This document shows positions 1-7,843 of a stretch of 64,000 nucleotides of DNA, one piece after another. Origin of the DNA: Nitzschia sp. pyKryTriq1. Its lineage: Eukaryota; Bacillariophyta; Bacillariophyceae; Bacillariales; Bacillariaceae. The notes under the pieces were generated by a model that ran no database searches, was not told the origin of the DNA, and was given only the letters and a program-made list of their open reading frames with translations. Position 1 is the first letter of the stretch. Each line of letters opens with the position of its first letter. Location of the stretch: assembly GCA_956465555.1 (NCBI GenBank), contig OY101129.1, positions 558,001-622,000 on the forward strand, read 5' to 3'. Both the position numbers and the translations under genes were made by a program.

Positions 1-123
1 TACGTACGGTACCGCTACTATGGTCCCAGGGGTCCATGTAATGGCGCGAAGAGCACACAGCACACAGCGGGCTGCTACAGGTAGATCCTTTCATTTGTGT
101 CAAACAATAACACTTCGAACAAC

Positions 124-1074
124 ATGGTACAACTACATCTTCTTAAATCAGTAGCGAGACATCGTGGAAGGGGCTCGGGAAATACCACTCGTATGACGAA
201 AGTGGCGTTGCTGTCCACCACGAAACACAACAATAAGAACATCAAGAATCCCAAAGAAATGGTGGAAGAAATTCGGCGACGGATGCAACAGAATCGTGGT
301 GATCCTGTGACGGCATGGGAATCTCTATGGCAAGATGGTATCACACCATGGGACTTAGGTGGTCCAACCGATGCCCTGATATCGGAGATCAAGGGCAGAT
401 CCTCTCTTCGCCTGCCCTCCATGACACTGATACCTGGTTGCGGATCTGGATACGATTTGGTTTCCTTGGGGAGGTACCTCGATCTTGAAAGCGATGAAAG
501 AAAAGAAGAAGCATCCACTATTATCGGACTTGAACTGTCCAAGACGTCCTTACAAAAAGCAAAATCACTGTTGGAAAAGTCACTGGACAGTGACGGGCCT
601 TTCAAGCGAACGACAATTTTACTGCTCGAAGGAAATTTTTTCCATGCTCCTTCGTGTTGGAAACCATTCTTCAGTACCGACGACGCCACAAATAATTTCA
701 GTGACAGCCGATCGCCGCTTCCTACTCTTTCATCGGAGCAGACATTTGATTTGATTTTTGACTACACTTTCTTTTGTGCCATCCCACCTGATCAACGGAG
801 GATGTGGGGGAGCCAAATGTCAAGGCTTTTGGCACCGCACGGAAATCTTCTCACGTTGATGTTTCCATACCATGCATCTTCGAAAAGAACTGTCGATGCA
901 GAGACACGAGGGCCTCCCTATTTGGTATCTCTTGATACGTATAAAGATGCACTAGTTGGAGGCGATCAAGAACGACTGGAGATGGACACCCCACTACCCT
1001 ATGCAAGTCTGGCAACGGCACGACAGCGGCAGGGCCAGGAAGTTGTAGGTTGGTGGTACAAGGCTAAGCTATAG
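124..1074 (+). CDS. TPMT/HOL-like S-adenosylmethionine methyltransferase
   Basis: A 316-residue protein of the thiopurine/thiol S-methyltransferase family, which moves the SAM methyl group onto thiols, selenium compounds or halides. Seen: the family entry motif WESLWQDGITPWDLGG at residues 65-80, SAM motif I (LIPGCGSGYD, 102-111), an acidic GLELS loop after it, and the FDYTFFCAIPPDQR segment that follows the central strand. The first 45 residues are basic and Ser/Thr-rich, which would suit a mitochondrial or plastid presequence (inference). The open frame runs upstream to a GTG at 97; the first ATG, 124, is taken as start. The family is known from plant HOL-type methyl halide transferases and bacterial TPMT. 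Substrate cannot be told from sequence. No intron is needed. Confidence 0.8.
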   Translation: MVQLHLLKSVARHRGRGSGNTTRMTKVALLSTTKHNNKNIKNPKEMVEEIRRRMQQNRGDPVTAWESLWQDGITPWDLGGPTDALISEIKGRSSLRLPSMTLIPGCGSGYDLVSLGRYLDLESDERKEEASTIIGLELSKTSLQKAKSLLEKSLDSDGPFKRTTILLLEGNFFHAPSCWKPFFSTDDATNNFSDSRSPLPTLSSEQTFDLIFDYTFFCAIPPDQRRMWGSQMSRLLAPHGNLLTLMFPYHASSKRTVDAETRGPPYLVSLDTYKDALVGGDQERLEMDTPLPYASLATARQRQGQEVVGWWYKAKL

Positions 1075-1209
1075 CATCTAATCCTTCTTTTAAAATGAGA
1101 CATGATGTGGGATATCATATATGTATACGTACTTGTCGTCGAACTTTGTCTGCTGACTGTATTCTCCTCAAATCCATGGCTGAACGACAGTGCCAGCACA
1201 ATTTTACCT

Positions 1210-1848
1210 CTACGAGGAACAACAACCAAGCTTAACTCCCTTCACAGTCGGACAGCACTCTCCAATTAATCCCAGTTTATCACAACTCGGGTTCCTAGCA
1301 CAGGACGAGTGGCTGCCGGAAACGGTACTAGCCTCTTTTTCTTCAGTCGTATCAGGGAGCTCAACAGCAACAAGAGAGGCGTCTTTCTCATCGTCGTCCT
1401 TCTTTATCGAGGTGCTAGTAGTCGAGCAACATCCAAGATTTACACCTCCATCTGTAGGACAGCAAGCTCCAGTCAAACCTAACTTCTCGCAATCTGGATT
1501 TCGGGAGCACATTTTGCTGTCGGTAATAGTACTTGATGCGTGCGGTGTATCCACCTGATGTGGGGAGACATCTACTGCGTTGTCATCGTCACCACGATCG
1601 GATGGTATCTTTGACGTAATACTGGACGCATTACCGGTGCTGCTAGCCTTGGGCATTGCATTCTTCTCTTTCAAATTCGAGCAACAGCCGAGATAGACAC
1701 CTTCCTCTGTTGGACAGCAAGCCCCCGTCAAACCAAGATACCGACAGCCTAGGTTCTGAACGCAAGATTGCTGGTCTAGATCCGTGGAAAGTTGTTTAGA
1801 TGCCACACCCGAGCTTTCGTGGTTTTCCGGCGCACGTATTGTTGTTGC

Positions 1849-1879
<31 letters not shown>

Positions 1880-2106
1880 GCGTACTCGTCGTGAATACTC
1901 TTTGCTAGTAATGCCCCAGATCCGCTGAGAAGAAGCACTGCTAGCAAGATCGGGAAAATCACCCGAGCGCATCGCTCGATTTTTTCTCGTAATGACAACG
2001 GCAACGGAGGTGTCGTCATAACGGTTTCATCGCATTCTTCGAAGAGTGGAGATTCTGAATCTGATAGCTTCACCTCGGTTGGAATGGAGTCGTATCCTTT
2101 CGCCAT
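1210..2106 (-). CDS. membrane-anchored protein with three six-cysteine repeats
   Basis: A 298-residue protein with a cytosolic-looking N-terminus, one hydrophobic helix (about 47-68, IFPILLAVLLLSGSGALLAK), a poly-Thr linker and three 28-residue Cys repeats at 115-142, 200-227 and 269-296. Each repeat has the spacing C-x5-C-x8-CC-x9-CC with the core LGL(T/I)G(A/E)CCPT and ends in LGCC. Spacers of about 57 and 41 residues are Ser/Thr/Asp-rich. The helix near the N-terminus and the Cys pairs suggest a type II anchor or uncleaved signal with the repeats outside the cytosol, held by disulfides (inference). Similar short modules occur beside secreted hydrolases in diatoms, to my knowledge, but no enzyme domain is present here. 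Function unknown. The poly-Thr tract is coded by an (ACA)n-type microsatellite. Confidence 0.75.
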
Positions 2107-2683
2107 GATTCTGTTCAGTAAAACAACAAGCGGTGGTACACACGCAATGGTCAGATCTTTTTGAATGATGAACTGCTGAGGCGGGTGTTGTTTGATGGTG
2201 GTAAGAAGGATGGTAAAGATGAATTGTGTTTGCCCTTACCATCAAAGAGGGTATCCGTATTCTCCCTCCTCCCTCTCTATGCTCTTCGTCTACTCTCTGT
2301 ATACCCTCTCTACTAGAGCTAGTGCCGGTAGAAGTTTTGTTTTTTGTGGGACTCGAACGAGAAGCGCGTTATGTTCGTTGTTTTGTGTTTTTAATGATGA
2401 GTGAGTGAGTCACGAGAAAAAACAACGGGCACGAGGCGGCACTGCTGCATATGATGGATCATGATCATTCAACTAATGCAGTCAAATTTAAAGAAACTTT
2501 GCCAGTGCTTTCCCCATCTTCTCTCTACAAGACGAAACGCTTATACTAGGCACTACTCTATGGTATAGCTAGAGTAATGTTAGACCGACTGACTACGTCG
2601 CGTCGCCCCAAACGTTATGCACGGCAATCAGAAACTACTAGAAAGTATAGTAGACGAGTGTCTACTCTAGCTAGCTGTGGAGG
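2107..2683. other. intergenic, 577 bp
   Basis: Lies upstream of the Cys-repeat gene and downstream of the helicase, both on the minus strand. It should hold the Cys-repeat promoter. T-rich near 2335-2400 with a short GAGT run (2398-2412). No further gene is seen. Confidence 0.5.
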
Positions 2684-5455
2684 CTATGCTTCGTCGGAGC
2701 CTTCGCCGTACCAAAGACCATGCTCACGACAGTAATCGAGCCAGACAGACCAAAGTGGATCTTTTGTCATGACCTTTGGGTTTCCAACAACAATCAAGAG
2801 ATCTTGGGCACGTGTCAAGGCCACGTTGACCCTCTTTGGTTGCTGAAAGAGTCCCGAGTTTCGGTTGATATCCGAGGGCACAAAGGTTTCGTTTGAGCGG
2901 GTCAAGGAGAGGACAATGACTTCCCGTTCGACTGCTTGAAAATCTTCCACCATACCCACATTGACTGCATTCAAATTTCGAGATCGCAAGAGCCGACGAA
3001 TGTACAATACTTGTGCTCGAAAGGCAGCCATTACGCCAATGGAAGAAGTTTTGACTCCATTTTGACACAGAGATTCGACAATTTCTGCCACAGCACGGCC
3101 CTCTTGCTGATTGCACCATGAATTTGAACCCCAGAACGATTCAACTGACATGGAAAAGTCTTGACCAACGACGCCTAGAAAATGGATTGGCCAAGAGTAT
3201 TGCTTATCTGGGCACGGATAAGCTGGTTTCGAGTTGGACTCGATCCTTCGTAGGGCACGACACCATTCAACCTCTTCCGTGTCCGCGGGATGTACACTCT
3301 TTAACTTGTCCAAGTAAAACAGCTTGCTAGGCATGTGCAAAAAGGACGGGTGTCCACGATAGCTCAACGTCAGAAAAACAGATAGATGTTGGTCTTTGCC
3401 TCCTGTCTTGTCATTTTCTCCCTGAAAGGAATACTCGATCAACTCGTCCATGGTTCTCCACGTATCTTTCGTGGGTGGGCCCATCAAATGGCCTCGACCA
3501 CCAAACTCTGGTAACCGCAAAAGCCGTTCTAGAAAGGATTTCTGCAATCCAGGACTTGCAAATCGACTGTACACGTCGGGGTTCAGTTGCCGCGGATCTC
3601 CACATAGCGCTATTTCCACCTTGGGTATACCCGAAGCATCATCCACAACGACCGAAAATGGAATCAAAGTTTCGGGCTCGCTCGCTTGTGCTGCCTCGTC
3701 GATAAACAAGTGCGTAAAATAAGGAGCATCGGTACCTTGGATATCTATCGTCAGTCCACCCACGGCAAAGTGTCTTGGAACGAAGCTTCGGAGACACTGG
3801 CGCCTGTTTCGCAAGGACCCATTGGTCATACCACTAAGGAAGAGGATATGTGCGTCACTGCACGTACAAACCACCACTTGAAAGTTAAGAAATTCGCCCA
3901 TACTTGGAAGCACAAATCTTCCTTTGTCATTTTGGCGTGTAAATCCCAACATTTCAACTGGGACGGTTTCGACTGGTCGACTCATATCATACATTCGAAA
4001 TAGCCGTTTTCGATCCAAATACTTGCTCAAACGACGTGTCACGACATCACAGGCAGTATGACTAGGCGTACACACCAGGATGCGTTTGGTGGGTCTCGCA
4101 GTACCAGCAGCGCCACTATGGCCTTTGATTTGATCATCCAATTCCAGGCTTTTCAATAGCGCCATAAGCAAGGTTTTTGTCTTGCCAGTGCCTGCTGGTC
4201 CAGTCAGGATCATAGGAGGTCGCATGATGTCGCTGGTGGGATCAGCCGACCGGGAAACCACCATCTTGACGAATTGATATTGCTGCGAATTAAGGGACTG
4301 CAGTTCCGGATCCTTAGCAGTGTCCAATATGGCAGCCACGGCCGAACTGTTAACTTGAACTTTCGGGCGTTGGGAAGGGAATAAAAGTTCTTTGGATGTT
4401 TCAAGCTGCAGTGATCTTAGCCATTTGAGTGCCGCCAAACATCGATCGAAATCGGTCGTCGATGGAAGGAAACGAATGCCCATTTTCCGCCTACCCAGGA
4501 CATCTGACTGTAGTTGAGGTACCCAGGTTATGATGACCCTGTCCGTTTGTTTTGTATTGGCTGCGCGTACCGTATCGACAATATTGGCCATTATCTCAAG
4601 TGGTTCCCGTCCGAGACCTAATGGTGCCATGGGCCGCAACAATACTACATCTCCGGGTTTCAATGCGGGTCGAGCATCGCAAATACCCGGAATTTCCAAG
4701 ACGGCACGAGATATTATCTCAGGGTTCGGCGACTTGGTCCTCTTCATCATATTCTCTTGGCGAGTCGACTTCTTCTTCGACTTTCGCCCAGCAGCAGCAG
4801 CAACAACAGTCGGGGAGGAAACTGCGCTGGGAGCCCCATCAAACCTTGGCTGAACGATGGTGTGGTATTGAGTGTATCTCTCGTAAAGCATCATATTTTC
4901 TTCAAATTCCTCTTGCAAAAGCCCCCCAAAGACGCTGATATAATCATACAGACTTGTAATGCCCCGTTCCACGTCCGCGAAATCGCGGCGAAAGGTGGGA
5001 TGCAATCGCTGCGCTCCCGCCAGGGAAATCGCAAACTGAGGTGTGGCCACAATACCAGGAAGATCTACCCAAGGATACCCTTCGACATAATGTCTCATTT
5101 TTTGACAGACACAGTAGAGGGCTTGGGCCACCGAGGCGCGATATAAATCCATAGCGATGGCAAGGCTGCTGGAAAGCGCTTGCGCGGGCCACGACGTCCC
5201 CACGGGGAACAGAAAAACCTGCCGCCACTCGGCAGGGACAAACGCGGGAGCCATCAACGAGTGAGCATCCATGGTGGCTAATTTTTGAGGAGGCAATTCG
5301 CTTGTGGTGTTGAGTTTTCTGTTGTTGGCATCATTGCTGATGTCTGGCAGATGATGCAGATGATAATGCCTGTCCTCTTCTTTGTGGTGGTTGGCATCAT
5401 CCGCATCCGCATCCGCATCATTGGGGGCGACGGCGTTTGCCTCCAGTGGGCTCAT
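2684..5455 (-). CDS. superfamily 1 RNA helicase, MOV10/SDE3-like
   Basis: A 923-residue SF1B (Upf1-like) helicase that would unwind RNA using ATP. Seen in order: an Asp/Ala and His-rich N-terminus, a region with LKPGDVVLLRP (about 265) that fits the family's beta-barrel, a Q-motif-like LNSQQYQFV, Walker A GPAGTGKTKT near 419, Walker B LFIDEAAQASEPET near 584, motif III LCGDPRQLNPD near 618, then YRGHPSF, the EDFQAVEREVIVLSLTR motif and NVALTRAQDLLIVVGNP near the C-terminus. MOV10/SDE3 proteins act in small-RNA silencing and retroelement control; that role is inferred from family only. The open frame extends 23 codons upstream from a TTG; the first ATG is chosen. It is divergent to VPS28 across about 960 bp. 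Confidence 0.87.
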   Translation of the reverse strand: MSPLEANAVAPNDADADADDANHHKEEDRHYHLHHLPDISNDANNRKLNTTSELPPQKLATMDAHSLMAPAFVPAEWRQVFLFPVGTSWPAQALSSSLAIAMDLYRASVAQALYCVCQKMRHYVEGYPWVDLPGIVATPQFAISLAGAQRLHPTFRRDFADVERGITSLYDYISVFGGLLQEEFEENMMLYERYTQYHTIVQPRFDGAPSAVSSPTVVAAAAGRKSKKKSTRQENMMKRTKSPNPEIISRAVLEIPGICDARPALKPGDVVLLRPMAPLGLGREPLEIMANIVDTVRAANTKQTDRVIITWVPQLQSDVLGRRKMGIRFLPSTTDFDRCLAALKWLRSLQLETSKELLFPSQRPKVQVNSSAVAAILDTAKDPELQSLNSQQYQFVKMVVSRSADPTSDIMRPPMILTGPAGTGKTKTLLMALLKSLELDDQIKGHSGAAGTARPTKRILVCTPSHTACDVVTRRLSKYLDRKRLFRMYDMSRPVETVPVEMLGFTRQNDKGRFVLPSMGEFLNFQVVVCTCSDAHILFLSGMTNGSLRNRRQCLRSFVPRHFAVGGLTIDIQGTDAPYFTHLFIDEAAQASEPETLIPFSVVVDDASGIPKVEIALCGDPRQLNPDVYSRFASPGLQKSFLERLLRLPEFGGRGHLMGPPTKDTWRTMDELIEYSFQGENDKTGGKDQHLSVFLTLSYRGHPSFLHMPSKLFYLDKLKSVHPADTEEVEWCRALRRIESNSKPAYPCPDKQYSWPIHFLGVVGQDFSMSVESFWGSNSWCNQQEGRAVAEIVESLCQNGVKTSSIGVMAAFRAQVLYIRRLLRSRNLNAVNVGMVEDFQAVEREVIVLSLTRSNETFVPSDINRNSGLFQQPKRVNVALTRAQDLLIVVGNPKVMTKDPLWSVWLDYCREHGLWYGEGSDEA

Positions 5456-6413
5456 GTTGTTGTTGTTGTTGTTGTGAAAGTGACAACAGCTAGACTCTAG
5501 CAGCGAGTGAACTCTGTGTGTCAAGACAGTACGAAGTACTATCAGCAGCTATTGGGCGACCAGCTGTACCGGGGTACGTGTGGGTACACTTTGGAACTTG
5601 TGATCTTGGTAGTGGATAGAATTGGAATAGAATCATCATCATCATCGATCATCGTCTAATACTGTACGAAACGGCACTCGTAGAGTATACTGTAGTGTGT
5701 CCACAGTACGAACCTGGTACTCTAGTTGTTCTTTACGTGTTTGTTCGTGTTTTCTCTTGTCTCCCTCATTCCACATTTTCTACGTACCGGCCGGCGTGGG
5801 GCGGCCTGATTTTAATTTCCTGATGGGCTTAATCATTCTCCTTTGATCTGTTCTTCATGTATGTATAAAATACATTGAAAGAATGTTCTTTTAGACGTGT
5901 GCGTGAAAACCGTTTGATGCGTAAGATGGGACGTACCTGGTATGTTCAGCAAGCTACTTGTACCACAGGCTACAGTGTGTAGCTGTACTGGTGGTACTGG
6001 TACAGGGTACCAGTACAGGTAGTACCGGTACAAGTACAGGTGGGACGCGACGTCTCCTTCAATGTCCGATAATGTCCGACGTCGGATGACGATAATCATT
6101 CGAGTGGGTCGGCTGGATCGTGAGTTGTTGAATGTACATACAGCCAAGGTACAGCGTACATACCGGTACTTGGTACTCGCCGTTTTGGCTGTGGGGCAAA
6201 AGACGCACAATAAACGCAACACGGAACAACTCTCTGCTCTCTCCTCTCATCTCCGTCACCTGCGTTACAAGTACTGCGGTACCACTACGAATAGTGCAAA
6301 GTGCAACCTGCAACCTCAGTCCATCCGCCTTTGTCCTTAACCCCGTTGTCACATAGTCGCTCCATCAAAGTATTCATATCGACCCACCAAGAAGAACAAA
6401 GCGACTCAAGACG
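5456..6413. promoter_or_regulatory. divergent intergenic region between helicase and VPS28
   Basis: 958 bp that must contain both promoters. It holds a dense GTAC/CCGG palindrome tract at 5965-6040 (alternating GGTACC, CAGTAC and ACCGGTAC) and more copies at 6155-6180. A short (ATC)n run lies at 5634-5650. No coding region is supported. Confidence 0.45.
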
Positions 6414-7064
6414 ATGCCGTCGTTTGTTGATGATGATGAGGAAGAAGAAGGAGTCGAATTGTATCGAAATTCGCGAGAACGCCAAGCCTACGACGACCAA
6501 GCGACGCTATACGCCATTATTCTAGCCACAGAACACTTGGAACGAGCCTACGCCCGAGATGCTATTGATCCACAAGAGTACTCGACGGAATGTAACAAAT
6601 TGATTAGTCAGTTTCGATTAGCCGAAAAGGCCGTCAAAGATGACATTACGACGGTCGAAGATTTCATGAAGCTGTACGAAATGGACTGTCCTCGAGCGAC
6701 CGAACGACTCTTAATCATGGGCGTCCCCGAGCCGATTCGATCGGCACATGGAAGTACCGCGGCCGGAGTGGCTGTCACAGTGGCGGAAACGGTGCAACAT
6801 TTTATTACGACCATGGATGCTGTCAAATTAGAACAACGGGCAGTGGATGAATTGCAACCGCTCCTCAGTGATCTCATGGATTCCTTGACACGACTGCCGG
6901 AAACTCCCAACGATTTCGAACCGAATCGAAAGGTCCAAAAATGGTTACAGAAGCTGAATGCTATGCGAGCAGTGGAAGAAATCGATGAAGAAGACTCACG
7001 GCAGTTATATCATGATATGGACTCGGCGTATGCGGAATTCACTCGCTACTTGAAACGGGCATAG
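6414..7064 (+). CDS. VPS28: ESCRT-I subunit VPS28
   Basis: A 216-residue protein, close to the usual 210-240 of VPS28. The N-terminal core (about 10-110) has the family helix pattern LYAIILATEHLERAYARDAI, then YSTECNKLISQFR and FMKLYEMDCPRATERLL. The C-terminal four-helix domain (about 120-216) has TVAETVQHFITTMDAVKLEQ, DELQPLLSDLMDSL and the closing YHDMDSAYAEFTRYL. VPS28 binds VPS23 and VPS37 in ESCRT-I and bridges to ESCRT-II for sorting ubiquitinated cargo into multivesicular bodies. The start has an acidic DDDEEEE stretch right after it. No intron is seen and all parts of the family are present. Confidence 0.93.
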   Translation: MPSFVDDDEEEEGVELYRNSRERQAYDDQATLYAIILATEHLERAYARDAIDPQEYSTECNKLISQFRLAEKAVKDDITTVEDFMKLYEMDCPRATERLLIMGVPEPIRSAHGSTAAGVAVTVAETVQHFITTMDAVKLEQRAVDELQPLLSDLMDSLTRLPETPNDFEPNRKVQKWLQKLNAMRAVEEIDEEDSRQLYHDMDSAYAEFTRYLKRA

Positions 7065-7843
7065 TTTTAGTTAGTACAGCTGGCTCTTTTATTAGAGTGA
7101 CCGACACAAGCACCTTGTAAATATTATAATAGACTACCGGTATGGATGAGTATCTCAACCAAATAATCACCAATCCGATTGAGTGGACTACCAGCGAGAG
7201 TACTGTGCATAGAGGCAGGATTGTGCTTGTGCAATAGTTCTTTGCGCCGCTCGGTTCCACATCATCTTGACGATACTAAGGATAGGAAGTACAGGTACAG
7301 TAGTCGTACTGTAAAGCTATATAGCTCTACTCTCTCCTCCCTCCCTCCCTCTCTCTCCAACTCTCTAGTACAGTACTACCTGGTAGAGAGAGAGAGAGAG
7401 AGCTCTCTCTCTACTACTACTACTACTACTACTACCTCTACTACGAGTACTACTACCGGTAGAGAGAAGAGAGTATATGGTACCGACGAGAGGAGTGAGT
7501 CGGCCAAAATTGGGAGCGATCGATTGATGATTGATTCATTCGTTCGTTCATTCACGTTTGTTTGGGTCGTGGGAGAAACTTGGGCGTTTTGTCGCCGTGT
7601 GCGACTTTCCGACTTTCTCACTCTCCCGCGCTCTATATCGCGTCTCTTTTCTCTTCGCGTTTCGCGTCACTCCTCTTCTTCCAGCATTTATTTTTGTGAC
7701 AATGAAAGAAGAAGAAGATTGGTTCGGCACTTTTTCATTTTGGTAAGACACTACTTGCTTGTTATCATAAAAAGTGTAGTAGTGCGTGGTGTTTCCAGTA
7801 CGTACGCAAATATTATCATCGCATTGTACATGGAACGAAGATC
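7065..7843. promoter_or_regulatory. TPK upstream region with CT/GA and CTA microsatellites
   Basis: 779 bp between VPS28 and the K+ channel. It holds CT-rich runs (7324-7370), a (GA)n run facing a (CT)n run around an AGCT centre at 7384-7414 that can fold on itself, a (CTA)n run at 7412-7436, and ACCGGTA sites near 7137 and 7453. Probably the 5' region of the channel gene. Confidence 0.5.

Noticed and set aside
2335-2375. GTTCGAGTCCC on the minus strand, like a tRNA B box
   Set aside because: No A box, acceptor stem or cloverleaf could be built around it.
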